Below are positions 5,185-12,301 of a DNA stretch of 27,940 nt, in pieces. Source of the DNA: an uncultured Bacilli bacterium (GTDB lineage Bacteria > Bacillota_I > Bacilli_A > RF39 > UBA660); NCBI GenBank assembly GCA_947587115.1, contig CANPXY010000007.1, positions 1-27,940 of the forward strand, read 5' to 3'. Positions within the stretch are counted from its first letter, which is position 1; each line of letters starts with the position of its first letter. Under the pieces are notes generated by a model that ran no database searches, was not told the origin of the DNA, and saw only the letters and a list, made by a program, of their open reading frames with translations. Position numbers and translations under genes: made by a program.

Positions 5185-6165
5185 ATGTTTGATGCACACT
5201 ATGATTTACTAACGCTTGCGTATGTCAGTTATTTGAAAGATGATTATACGTATTTAGAACAGTTCATGAAGAATTTCAACTCACAAAATGTAACTGGTCT
5301 CATTGCAAACCTATATTTTATGAGTCAACAAGAAATGAATCAGGAACTCTCAAAATACTATTTTCAAAAAGGAACAAGTGTTCTTTCGATGTTTAAGATT
5401 GCAAAATCGATTGTTCAAAAATATTTGCCACAAGATATTCAAATGATTTATAGTGTGGAAGGATGTGACTATATTCAAGATGAAGAGGAATTAGAAGCAC
5501 TTTATCAAGAAGGACTTCGATCGCTGATCTTGACTTGGAATGAACAAAATAAATATGGCTCAGGAAATCGAAGCAGGAATGGACTGACGGATCTTGGCCG
5601 CTCGTTTTTAAAGAAAGCGATCGCTTTAGGAATAGGCATCGATTTATCTCATGCCAATTCGCAAACCTTTCAAGATATGATCGATCTCATCAAAATAGAG
5701 CAAGCACGCGATCGAGAAGTTGTCTGTTACGCCAGTCATTCTAATGCTCGTAAACTTTGTGATCATGAACGAAATTTGACCGATGATCAATTGCGAGAAT
5801 TAAAAGAAGTAGGAGGATTGGTGGGAATTGTCTCTTATCGACCGTTTGTAACAAGTAAAAACAATCTATTGTCATCGCAATATCAAAAGGATTATCTAGA
5901 TCACCTCTTACATGTCCGAAGCATTTTAGGAAAGACGAAAGTGATGGTGAGTACAGACGATATGACTTTTGATCAGAGCAATGTACGAGAACATCTTACA
6001 GGAGCATTGTTTCCGTATTCAACGATCAAACAAGATCTATTAAAATTATTAAAGACGAAATTAACAGAAGAAGAGGCCCAACAAATATTGTTCCACAATG
6101 CAGAACAAAGCCTCCTTAACCCATTATTAAATAAGAAAGAAGGAAGATCCTATGTTAGATATTAA
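5185..6165 (+). CDS. M19-family dipeptidase (membrane dipeptidase-like)
   Basis: The 326-residue product is a zinc amidohydrolase-fold dipeptidase of peptidase family M19, predicted to cleave dipeptides in the cytoplasm, as no signal peptide is visible. The metal ligands of renal-type dipeptidase can be placed: H5-x-D7 at the N-terminus, E92 in V-E-G, H156 in D-L-S-H, H185 in A-S-H-S-N, and the late aspartate in S-T-D-D (258-259). The R-N-x-x-D block after H185 is also typical. The ATG lies five bases after the ribosome binding site AAGGAG, which can be masked by the T-box leader. The gene overlaps serS by 14 bases, so both respond to the same serine-tRNA signal. A role in releasing amino acids, including serine, from peptides is a reasonable inference. 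Its substrate is not known. Confidence 0.85.
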   Translation: MFDAHYDLLTLAYVSYLKDDYTYLEQFMKNFNSQNVTGLIANLYFMSQQEMNQELSKYYFQKGTSVLSMFKIAKSIVQKYLPQDIQMIYSVEGCDYIQDEEELEALYQEGLRSLILTWNEQNKYGSGNRSRNGLTDLGRSFLKKAIALGIGIDLSHANSQTFQDMIDLIKIEQARDREVVCYASHSNARKLCDHERNLTDDQLRELKEVGGLVGIVSYRPFVTSKNNLLSSQYQKDYLDHLLHVRSILGKTKVMVSTDDMTFDQSNVREHLTGALFPYSTIKQDLLKLLKTKLTEEEAQQILFHNAEQSLLNPLLNKKEGRSYVRY

Positions 6166-7435
6166 ATTTATAAGAGAAAACAAAGAAAAAGTAAAAGAAA
6201 ATATTCAAAAGAAATTTCAAGATGAGAAATTACCACTTGTTGATGAGGTAATTGATTTAGATAAAAAGATAAGAGAATTAAAAGCAGAAGGGGATGCCTT
6301 GAGACAAGAGCGAAATAATACATCGAATGAAATAGGAATGCTGATGAAAGAAAAGAAGATCTCTGAAGCTGAAGAAAAGAAGAATCGAGTTAGTGAAATC
6401 AATTCCAAATTAGTAGATATAGAAAAAGAAGAAGCCGATTTGGCGGCATTACTACAAGAAAAGATGATGGTCATTCCCCAGATCATCGATGATTCAGTAC
6501 CGATTGGCAAGGACGATCATGAGAATGTTGAAATAGAAAGATTTGGAGATCCGATTGTTCCCGATTATGAAATTCCATATCACGCAGATATTTGTGAAGC
6601 ATTCGGTGGCTTAGATAAAGATGCCGCAGGAAGAACGAGTGGTAACGGTTTTTATTATTTGATGGGAGATATTGCAAGACTACATTCTGCAATGTTGAGT
6701 TATGCGAGAGATTTTATGATCGACAAAGGCTTTACCTATTGTGTTCCACCATTCATGATTCGTAGCGATGTAGTGACCGGGGTAATGTCATTTAAAGAAA
6801 TGGAAAATATGATGTATAAAATTGAAGGAGAAGATTTATACTTAATAGGTACTTCTGAACATTCAATGATCGGAAGATTTAAAGGTCAAATTGTAAAAGA
6901 AGAAGAGTTACCTATCACGTTAACTTCTTATTCTCCTTGTTTTAGAAAAGAAGTAGGGGCCCACGGTATTGAAGAAAGAGGTCTATATCGAGTACATCAA
7001 TTTGAAAAACAAGAAATGGTTGTGCTATGTAAACCAGAGGAGGCAATGGATTGGTATAACAAGTTGTGGAGTTATACAGTAGAATTCTTTAGAAGTCTAG
7101 ATGTCCCTGTTCGAACATTAGAATGTTGTAGTGGTGATTTGGCAGATCTTAAAGTAAAATCTTGTGATGTTGAAGCATGGAGTCCAAGACAGCAAAAATA
7201 TTTTGAAGTTGGCTCTTGTTCTACATTAGGAGATGCACAAGCTAGAAGATTGGGAATCAAAGCCAAGGGAGAAAACGGAAATTACCTACTTTCAACACTC
7301 AATAATACAGTCGTTGCTTCTCCTCGAGGAATGATCGCAGTAATTGAAAACAACTATCAAGAAGATGGAAGCATCTTGATTCCAAAAGTATTACAACCTT
7401 ATATGGGCGGCAAAACAGCGATAAAGAGCAAATAA
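6152..7435 (+). CDS. serS: seryl-tRNA synthetase
   Basis: SerRS charges tRNA-Ser in two steps using ATP. The 427 residues are the usual bacterial length. The N-terminal 100 residues are the lysine/glutamate-rich coiled coil that binds the long variable arm of tRNA-Ser. The class II core follows, with motif 2 around C-F-R-K-E-V-G-A-H-G-I and R-V-H-Q-F-E-K-Q-E-M. Motif 3 reads L-N-N-T-V-V-A-S-P-R rather than the common H-T-L-N-G-S-x-L-A-V-G-R, and the preceding cysteine motif is G-S-C-S-T-L-G-D-A-Q-A-R-R instead of S-S-C-S-N. The catalytic arginine is kept, so it should be active, but the subfamily is divergent. The ribosome binding site lies inside the 3' end of the dipeptidase gene. The unit ends at a terminator overlapping the stop codon. 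Confidence 0.96.
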   Translation: MLDIKFIRENKEKVKENIQKKFQDEKLPLVDEVIDLDKKIRELKAEGDALRQERNNTSNEIGMLMKEKKISEAEEKKNRVSEINSKLVDIEKEEADLAALLQEKMMVIPQIIDDSVPIGKDDHENVEIERFGDPIVPDYEIPYHADICEAFGGLDKDAAGRTSGNGFYYLMGDIARLHSAMLSYARDFMIDKGFTYCVPPFMIRSDVVTGVMSFKEMENMMYKIEGEDLYLIGTSEHSMIGRFKGQIVKEEELPITLTSYSPCFRKEVGAHGIEERGLYRVHQFEKQEMVVLCKPEEAMDWYNKLWSYTVEFFRSLDVPVRTLECCSGDLADLKVKSCDVEAWSPRQQKYFEVGSCSTLGDAQARRLGIKAKGENGNYLLSTLNNTVVASPRGMIAVIENNYQEDGSILIPKVLQPYMGGKTAIKSK

Positions 7436-7447
7436 TGCTCTTTTTTT
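7423..7447 (+). terminator. terminator overlapping the serS stop codon
   Basis: AAAGAGCA (7423-7430) and TGCTCTTT (7436-7443) pair around AATAA and run into T residues. The loop contains the TAA stop of serS. The spacer from here to 7546 shows no gene or known RNA; it contains only a weak CTGG/CCAG hairpin near 7505-7518. Confidence 0.9.
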
Positions 7448-7546
7448 GATCAAATATGTAAGATTTACTTTAAAAAATAGATCGATGTCGTATATATAGA
7501 GTGTCTGGGGAAAACCAGTATTGGCCACTGCCATAATGACAAAAAC

Positions 7547-7575
7547 TTGACAATTTTCGCCTTTTCTGATAGAAT
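7547..7575 (+). promoter_or_regulatory. consensus-like sigma-A promoter
   Basis: TTGACA (7547-7552) and TAGAAT (7570-7575) are 17 bp apart, and TGA just before the -10 adds an extended element. This drives the ankyrin-repeat gene. The predicted start at about 7582 excludes the in-frame TTG there as a translation start. Confidence 0.85.
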
Positions 7576-7611
7576 ATTGACTTGTCACGTGAAATAAGAG
7601 GTGTTTTTAAA

Positions 7612-8304
7612 ATGTTCTATGATGAAAAACAAGCAATGAAAGCATGTGAAGAAGAACCGGTCCTGATCTTCGAATTAATGAAGGAAGGACATATGGAAGT
7701 TGTCGATAAATTACTTTCTACGAAGAAAGTAGATATCAATACTTGTGATGAACAAGGAAACGATGTTTTATCAAAACTACTTAAATTAAAACAATACGAT
7801 TTAGTACGTAAACATATGAAACAAAAAAATTGGGATGTAAACCATCAAAATCATGATGGAGATACTTTTGCCCATATCTTAGCATCGATCAATTATGTAA
7901 ATGTACTAGAGATCATCAAACAATTAAAGCATAATAACAAGTTTATGCCAAACATCAAGAATAATAAGGGGGAGACCATTCTTGACAAATCTATTAACGA
8001 TCATTACATTTATACGACCGTTAAAATCCTTGAAGATCAAAGATTTACTAACATTGATATAATGTCTTTTCAAAGGTTGTATAATACATATATCAAAAGT
8101 AATCGCTATGGAAAATATTCTAAACTTACCAACTTAGAGATCATCATTGACAGTTTGGAAGAAAAGAAATTATTGCCACGTATGGAACGACTTTTACAGT
8201 TTGTCAGCAATAATTTAGAGACAATCAAAGAACAAGTATTATCGAATCGTTCTGAGTATATGGATTCGATCATCAATCGACTATTAGAAGAAAGTAATGC
8301 GTAA
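7612..8304 (+). CDS. ankyrin-repeat protein
   Basis: The 230-residue soluble protein has three or four ankyrin-like repeats in its first 130 residues. Repeat landmarks include a helix ending V-V-D-K-L-L, then V-D-I-N-T-C-D-E-Q-G-N-D-V-L; next W-D-V-N-H-Q-N-H-D-G-D-T-F-A-H; and then P-N-I-K-N-N-K-G-E-T-I-L. The spacing of about 33-38 residues and the D-x-x-G-x-T-x-L turns are family hallmarks. The C-terminal 100 residues are helical and charged and match nothing I know. Ankyrin repeats bind other proteins, so an adaptor or inhibitor role is likely, with an unknown partner. The ATG at 7612 has AGAGGTG upstream. A partial terminator lies between this gene and the next, which has no promoter of its own, so the two are probably co-transcribed with attenuation. 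Confidence 0.78.
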   Translation: MFYDEKQAMKACEEEPVLIFELMKEGHMEVVDKLLSTKKVDINTCDEQGNDVLSKLLKLKQYDLVRKHMKQKNWDVNHQNHDGDTFAHILASINYVNVLEIIKQLKHNNKFMPNIKNNKGETILDKSINDHYIYTTVKILEDQRFTNIDIMSFQRLYNTYIKSNRYGKYSKLTNLEIIIDSLEEKKLLPRMERLLQFVSNNLETIKEQVLSNRSEYMDSIINRLLEESNA

Positions 8305-8316
8305 GCGTTACTTTTT
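8292..8316 (+). terminator. terminator or attenuator overlapping the ankyrin gene stop
   Basis: AAGTAATGC (8292-8300) and GCGTTACTT (8305-8313) pair, with one G-U, around GTAA, and a short T-run ends at 8316. The loop includes the TAA stop. Only five or six T residues follow, and the next gene begins 22 bases later without a visible promoter, so read-through is likely. Confidence 0.7.
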
Positions 8317-8338
8317 CAAATAATAAGGAGGAAGTAAA

Positions 8339-9103
8339 ATGAGCTATATGGAATTATCAAGAGAAGATCAACAGAATTTTGAACGACTCTTACAAGTAAT
8401 TTCTCGTTATCCAGAATTCTATGATCAAGTATTAATGAGTACAGAAACTTTTAAGAAATCGTTACCAGAACCAGTACACCCTGTTTTTGATGAAATTTTC
8501 TATGAAAGTGAAGATCATCCAAAAGAAGTAGCACTTGCTCAAATTGAAGAATGTTTGCTTTATTTTTCCATGAGCGAAAAGCAACAGAGAAATCTCAAAG
8601 CCTTGATTAGTTTGTGTAAAGACAAAGACATACAAGAGAAACTGATTGCGAAGTCTCAAAATCCAAACCTAAAATTGATTGTTGAAGAACAATTTGCTTT
8701 AAAATATGTTTTAAATGTCGAAAAGGTCAAGAATGATAGAGAAGATCTTTATCCTAAAAGAGATTATTCGACGTATGAAGGAATAGCTACTGCAGTAATG
8801 AATACCCATCTTGGAATGTTCGTTCGAAATACGTTAGGATACAAAGATGGAATTGTTCCAGAGGAACAAAAGAAACACGCCCTCATCTCTTGGGTGCGTC
8901 ACGTAACGTTAAACTCCGATGAAGAAATCGTGGGAATTACCCGTCTAGCAAGCCAAATTCGTGATCATGTTCATAATGGAACCATTGACAAGTTCGATCA
9001 AGAACAAGTTGTTCCTTATTTAAGTAATATTGATCTTACGAATAACATGCAATTTGGCTTTGATCCAAACGATTCCAAATCGCCTTATCAAAAGACAGAA
9101 TAG
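8339..9103 (+). CDS. unrecognised helical protein paired with the ankyrin gene
   Basis: I do not recognise this protein (254 residues). It has no signal peptide or membrane segment and looks mostly alpha-helical, with glutamate- and lysine-rich stretches. Landmarks are an N-terminal acidic block (D-E-I-F-Y-E-S-E-D-H-P near residue 50), a central L-K-Y-V-L-N-V-E-K-V-K, and a C-terminal half with H-A-L-I-S-W-V-R-H-V-T-L and D-H-V-H-N-G-T-I-D-K-F-D. The start is firm: AAGGAGG lies seven bases before the ATG. It follows the ankyrin gene by 34 bases and ends at its own terminator, so it is plausibly a functional partner of the ankyrin protein. No function is proposed. Confidence 0.78.
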   Translation: MSYMELSREDQQNFERLLQVISRYPEFYDQVLMSTETFKKSLPEPVHPVFDEIFYESEDHPKEVALAQIEECLLYFSMSEKQQRNLKALISLCKDKDIQEKLIAKSQNPNLKLIVEEQFALKYVLNVEKVKNDREDLYPKRDYSTYEGIATAVMNTHLGMFVRNTLGYKDGIVPEEQKKHALISWVRHVTLNSDEEIVGITRLASQIRDHVHNGTIDKFDQEQVVPYLSNIDLTNNMQFGFDPNDSKSPYQKTE

Positions 9104-9127
9104 TTCGTCGATGATGAACTATTTTTT
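9099..9127 (+). terminator. terminator overlapping the stop codon
   Basis: AATAGTTC (9099-9106) and GAACTATT (9116-9123) form an 8-bp stem followed by T residues to 9127. The 5' arm contains the TAG stop of the preceding gene. Confidence 0.88.
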
Positions 9128-9128
9128 C

Positions 9129-9157
9129 TTGCAATCAAGAAGAATTTTCGATATATT
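9129..9157 (+). promoter_or_regulatory. sigma-A promoter of miaB
   Basis: TTGCAA (9129-9134) and TATATT (9152-9157) are 17 bp apart. Transcription would start about 17 nt before the miaB ATG. Confidence 0.72.
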
Positions 9158-9180
9158 AGTAAAGAAACGGGAGTGATCTT

Positions 9181-10599
9181 ATGCTTTTACCAAATTTAAA
9201 AGAAGCAAGAGAAAGAACGAAGAAAGATTATCAACGACAAGAATACCATTTAGATGAAGCACTCAAGGGAAAATACACAGGGAAAAAGTATTATCTTAAG
9301 ACGTATGGTTGTCAGATGAATGAACACGATAGTGAAAACATCAAAGCGCTGCTTGAAGAGCTAGGTTTTGATGAAACTACAGATTATAAGAATGCTGATT
9401 TATTACTTTTGAATACTTGCTCCATCAGAGAAAATGCCCACAACAAAGCTTTTGGAATGTTAGGAAGATTTAAACATTTAAAAGAAGAACGACCAGAGAT
9501 CGTAATTGGTCTTTGTGGCTGTATGGCGCAGGAAGAACAAGTGGTGATCGACATCATGGAACGCGCCCCTTTTGTCAACTTTGTCTTTGGTACGCATAAC
9601 ATCCATCGTCTACCAACCCTGCTCGATGAATGCCTTCACACCAAGCATCAAGAAATAGAAGTGTACAGTCGAGAAGGCGACATCATTGAAAAGATGCCCG
9701 TTCATCGCGAAAGCACTTATAAAGCTTTTGTCAACATCATCTATGGCTGTGATAAGTTCTGTACCTATTGTATTGTTCCATATACTAGAGGAAAACAACA
9801 GAGTAGAAAGAAAGAAGATATTATCGACGAAGTCCTAGAACTTGTTCACGAGGGATATCAAGAAGTGACCCTTTTAGGTCAAAATGTCAATGCGTATGGA
9901 AAAGACTTAGAAGGAGATTACGGTATGGCTGAATTGTTAGAAGACGTTGCCAAGACGAATATTCCTCGCATTCGCTTTGTGACCAGTCATCCGTGGGATT
10001 TTACTTCTTCGATGATCGACGTGATCAAGCGCTATCCCAATATTATGCCCAGTATTCATCTGCCCGTCCAATCGGGAAGTGATCGCATCTTAAAATTGAT
10101 GGGAAGACGTTATACCAAAGCATCCTATCTGACCTTATTTCATCAATTAAAAGAACAAATTCCAAACTGCGCCATCTCGACCGACATCATCGTAGGATTT
10201 CCAGGGGAGACGAATGCTGAATTTGAAGAGACGCTGGCACTTGCCAAAGAATGTAAATTTGACAATGCCTTTACATTTATCTTTTCTCCAAGAGCTGGAA
10301 CTCCGGCCGCGAAATTAGAAGATCCAATTACGAAAGAAGAAAAAGAAGAGCGCCTCCAACGTTTAAACGAGGTAGTAAATCATTATTTTCTTTTAAATAA
10401 TCAAAAATTGATCGATCAAACAGTACCGGTGTTAGTAGAGGGAACCTCTGAAAAGAATGAAAACTTGTTGTTTGGCTATACAGATACAAACAAATTGATC
10501 AATTTTGAAGGTTCTAAAGATTTAATTGGCAAGATCGTACCTGTGAAAGTGACGGAAGCTAAAACGTGGAGTTTAGACGGAGTATACGATGGAAGATGA
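9181..10599 (+). CDS. miaB: tRNA-2-methylthio-N6-dimethylallyladenosine synthase
   Basis: MiaB adds the methylthio group to i6A37 of tRNAs that read UNN codons, using two iron-sulfur clusters and S-adenosylmethionine. The 472 residues show the full architecture. The N-terminal methylthiotransferase domain has cluster cysteines C44 (T-Y-G-C-Q-M-N), C80 (N-T-C-S-I-R-E) and C114 (G-C-M-A-Q). The radical SAM domain has C-x3-C-x2-C at 190, 194 and 197. A TRAM domain occupies the last 65 residues or so. A 35-residue extension before the first domain is typical of Firmicutes MiaB. The ATG follows GGGAGTGA. The gene overlaps the next by 11 bases. Its position before a YmcA-like gene and cotE matches B. 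subtilis ymcB-ymcA-cotE. Confidence 0.96.
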   Translation: MLLPNLKEARERTKKDYQRQEYHLDEALKGKYTGKKYYLKTYGCQMNEHDSENIKALLEELGFDETTDYKNADLLLLNTCSIRENAHNKAFGMLGRFKHLKEERPEIVIGLCGCMAQEEQVVIDIMERAPFVNFVFGTHNIHRLPTLLDECLHTKHQEIEVYSREGDIIEKMPVHRESTYKAFVNIIYGCDKFCTYCIVPYTRGKQQSRKKEDIIDEVLELVHEGYQEVTLLGQNVNAYGKDLEGDYGMAELLEDVAKTNIPRIRFVTSHPWDFTSSMIDVIKRYPNIMPSIHLPVQSGSDRILKLMGRRYTKASYLTLFHQLKEQIPNCAISTDIIVGFPGETNAEFEETLALAKECKFDNAFTFIFSPRAGTPAAKLEDPITKEEKEERLQRLNEVVNHYFLLNNQKLIDQTVPVLVEGTSEKNENLLFGYTDTNKLINFEGSKDLIGKIVPVKVTEAKTWSLDGVYDGR

Positions 10600-10939
10600 A
10601 ATTTTAACTCGCGTGCAAGCACTTGTGGATTTGATCAAACAGAGTAGTACGTACCAAGAGTATCAAAAGATCAAACAAAAAATGGCACATAATCCGGATT
10701 TGATGCACTTGATTGCATCCTATAAGGACTGTCAAAAGAAATTCGTTCAATGTACTTATCGACGGAATAAAGAGGAAGCCGCTCGACTGGAAGAAGAACT
10801 ACAGAATTTAGAACGGACTTTAAATCAAGTTCCCATCTATGCGGAATATGTTGCGCTATTAGAGCCGCTCAATCAATCGCTTGGGACGATCAAAGATCAA
10901 TTAGAAAACTACTTTGCTGAAAAAACGAAAGATCTTTAA
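10589..10939 (+). CDS. ymcA: YlbF/YmcA-family protein (RicA-like)
   Basis: The 116-residue, almost wholly helical protein belongs to the Com_YlbF family. In B. subtilis YmcA, YlbF and YaaT form a complex that carries iron-sulfur clusters, steers RNase Y cleavage and influences competence, biofilm and sporulation. Here the evidence is the helical, charged pattern (T-Y-Q-E-Y-Q-K-I-K followed by N-P-D-L-M, then a long R-N-K-E-E-A-A-R-L-E-E-E-L helix) and the position between miaB and cotE, the same as ymcA. Two cysteines are present at residues 48 and 55. It overlaps the end of miaB by 11 bases and is surely translated from the same message. Which paralogue it is rests mainly on synteny. Confidence 0.82.
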   Translation: MEDEILTRVQALVDLIKQSSTYQEYQKIKQKMAHNPDLMHLIASYKDCQKKFVQCTYRRNKEEAARLEEELQNLERTLNQVPIYAEYVALLEPLNQSLGTIKDQLENYFAEKTKDL

Positions 10940-10970
10940 GAATTTTTGGAAAAAACCAAGAATTCTTTTT
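10938..10970 (+). terminator. terminator after ymcA
   Basis: AAGAATTTTTGG (10938-10949) pairs over 12 positions, one of them G-U, with CCAAGAATTCTT (10956-10967), followed by a T-run. The stem begins inside the TAA stop of ymcA, so miaB-ymcA ends here and cotE is transcribed separately. Confidence 0.88.
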
Positions 10971-10979
10971 CTTTTTGGT

Positions 10980-11007
10980 ACAAAACCCTAGATCGATGCA
11001 TAGATTA
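10980..11007 (+). promoter_or_regulatory. candidate sigma-K-type promoter of cotE
   Basis: CATAGATTA (10999-11007) fits the sigma-K -10 pattern CATANNNTA, and an AC pair lies 17 bp upstream (10980-10981). In B. subtilis cotE is known to have sigma-E and sigma-K promoters. The start site would lie only 12-14 nt before the ATG, so the leader would begin with the ribosome binding site. No convincing sigma-A -35 is present. The assignment is by pattern only. Confidence 0.4.
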
Positions 11008-11025
11008 GATTGAGGAGGGATAGAT

Positions 11026-11586
11026 ATGGCAAGTTACAAAGAAATTGTCACCAAGGCAGTGATTGGCAAAGGTAAGAAGACCTTCACGAATACCCAATAT
11101 TTAACTTTAAGTCCACCACCGACGACCATTTTAGGCTGTTGGATCATAAATCATACTTTTGAAGGTCACAAAGTAGGGGATCAAGTTACGATTGACGGTA
11201 GTTACGATATCAATATCTGGTATTCTTATGATAACGATACAAAGACCGAAGTAGTAAGACAGAACAATACTTATCAAGAGACTGTCAATGTAAGAAAAAG
11301 AGAAGATAGTGATCTAATTACCAATGAAGAGATCATCGTGAGAAGTCTACGCCAACCATCATGTACCAAAGCTGAAATTGAGAATGGCCAAATCGTCTAT
11401 ACAGTAGAAAAAGAATTGGGCATTGAACTCGTTGGAGATACCAAAGTCAAAATCGCCATCGACGAAGAAGAAGAACCATGGGATGATATATTAGACGATG
11501 TGAGTGAAGAAGTGGAAAAGACCATCGATAATGAAGTACAGGAAGAATATTTGACACAAGAAGAAACCGATCACAGTCAGGAATAA
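11026..11586 (+). CDS. cotE: outer spore coat morphogenetic protein CotE
   Basis: CotE self-assembles around the forespore and is needed to build the outer coat. The product, 186 residues, is close to the Bacillus length. The N-terminal domain is well conserved: Y-K-E-I-V-T-K-A-V-I-G-K-G-K-K near residue 4, I-L-G-C-W-I-I-N-H in the first third, Y-D-I-N-I-W-Y-S-Y-D-N-D-T-K-T-E-V-V about residues 60-77, and V-G-D-T-K-V-K-I near 143. The C-terminal 40 residues are strongly acidic (E/D-rich), as in known CotE, where this tail recruits other coat proteins. The ribosome binding site GAGGAGGG is strong. Location after miaB-ymcA matches B. subtilis. No terminator is visible before the next promoter. 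Confidence 0.93.
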   Translation: MASYKEIVTKAVIGKGKKTFTNTQYLTLSPPPTTILGCWIINHTFEGHKVGDQVTIDGSYDINIWYSYDNDTKTEVVRQNNTYQETVNVRKREDSDLITNEEIIVRSLRQPSCTKAEIENGQIVYTVEKELGIELVGDTKVKIAIDEEEEPWDDILDDVSEEVEKTIDNEVQEEYLTQEETDHSQE

Positions 11587-11604
11587 AGTGTTAATAAAAA
11601 ATAG

Positions 11605-11633
11605 TTGACAGCAATAAAATAATAGCGTATAAT
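11605..11633 (+). promoter_or_regulatory. perfect-consensus sigma-A promoter of rpsP
   Basis: TTGACA (11605-11610) and TATAAT (11628-11633) are separated by exactly 17 bp. The expected start is near 11640. It is the strongest promoter in the window, as befits a ribosomal protein gene. Confidence 0.93.
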
Positions 11634-11663
11634 AAAAACAACAAAGAAATGGAGGAAGAACAA

Positions 11664-11951
11664 ATGGCAGTTAAAATCAGATTGACAAGAATGGGAAAGA
11701 AAAAACAACCCGCATATCGTATTGTAGCGAGTGATTCACGTCGCCCAAGAGATGGTAAATATCTTGAACAAATCGGTACCTACAATCCACTTACAACTCC
11801 AGCCGAAGTAAAAATCGACAAAGAGATCGCTTTCAAGTGGTTGAACGATGGAGCAATTCCATCAGATACAGTACGCAATTTGTTTAGCAAAGCTGGAATT
11901 ATGAAAGAATTTGCTTTAAGTAAAACTGAAAAAAGCAAACAAGGTAAGTAA
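11664..11951 (+). CDS. rpsP: 30S ribosomal protein S16
   Basis: S16 is a small basic protein of the 30S subunit body, needed for its assembly. The 95 residues begin M-A-V-K-I-R-L-T-R-M-G and carry the conserved R-I-V-A-S-D-S-R-x-P-R-D-G block and the Y-L-E-Q-I-G-T-Y-N-P motif. An upstream in-frame ATG at 11649 lies within the ribosome binding site region. The ATG at 11664 has GGAGG at 11651-11655 and fits the universal family start. khpA begins one base after the stop. In B. subtilis rpsP lies in a longer operon with rimM, trmD and rplS; here a terminator closes the unit after khpA. Confidence 0.97.
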   Translation: MAVKIRLTRMGKKKQPAYRIVASDSRRPRDGKYLEQIGTYNPLTTPAEVKIDKEIAFKWLNDGAIPSDTVRNLFSKAGIMKEFALSKTEKSKQGK

Positions 11952-11952
11952 T

Positions 11953-12201
11953 ATGGAACTAGTAGAATTAACAGAACATCTCATCAAATCTTTAGTTCAA
12001 AACCCAGATGCAGTGAGCGTCAAAGAATTTGAGACGGATGAAGAAAATACCGTCTTGATTCAAGTGATGATCGATGAAGAAGATATGGGACGTGTCATTG
12101 GCAAAGGTGGCAAGACCGCCAATGCCATTCGAACCTTGGTACAAGCCAGCAGTTATCTCAAAGATAACAGACGTGTAAAAATCAATATTGATCGTTTTTA
12201 A
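11953..12201 (+). CDS. khpA: KH-domain RNA-binding protein KhpA
   Basis: The 82-residue protein is a single KH domain, the KhpA (YlqC) family. In Streptococcus and related bacteria it pairs with KhpB/EloR and affects cell division and elongation through RNA binding. The G-x-x-G signature appears as V-I-G-K-G-G-K-T (48-55), followed by the helix A-N-A-I-R-T-L-V-Q-A. The gene begins one base after the rpsP stop, as in most Firmicutes, and is translated from the same message. A terminator starts inside its stop codon. Identification rests on length, motif and neighbour and is secure; the RNA targets are unknown. Confidence 0.94.
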   Translation: MELVELTEHLIKSLVQNPDAVSVKEFETDEENTVLIQVMIDEEDMGRVIGKGGKTANAIRTLVQASSYLKDNRRVKINIDRF

Positions 12202-12224
12202 GGACAGTGGTATGTCCTTTTTTT
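12200..12224 (+). terminator. terminator of rpsP-khpA
   Basis: AAGGACA (12200-12206) and TGTCCTT (12213-12219) form a 7-bp stem, followed by T residues to 12224. The stem starts in the khpA stop codon. Confidence 0.92.
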
Positions 12225-12249
12225 GTACATGTAAAGTTCGATAATTCAG

Positions 12250-12278
12250 TTGTAGAAATAAAAAGATTGTATTATAAT
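12250..12278 (+). promoter_or_regulatory. sigma-A promoter of uppS operon with overlapping palindrome
   Basis: TTGTAG (12250-12255) and TATAAT (12273-12278) are 17 bp apart. A perfect palindrome, ATAATA-C-TATTAT (12274-12286), covers the -10 and start region and could be an operator, though in AT-rich DNA it may be chance. Confidence 0.8.
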
Positions 12279-12301
12279 ACTATTATAGTAGGTGATGAGT
12301 A

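Noticed and set aside
7448..7546. Possible riboswitch in the serS-ankyrin spacer
   Set aside because: Only a 4-bp hairpin is present, and the promoter of the next gene lies downstream of it, so it would not be in that gene's leader.
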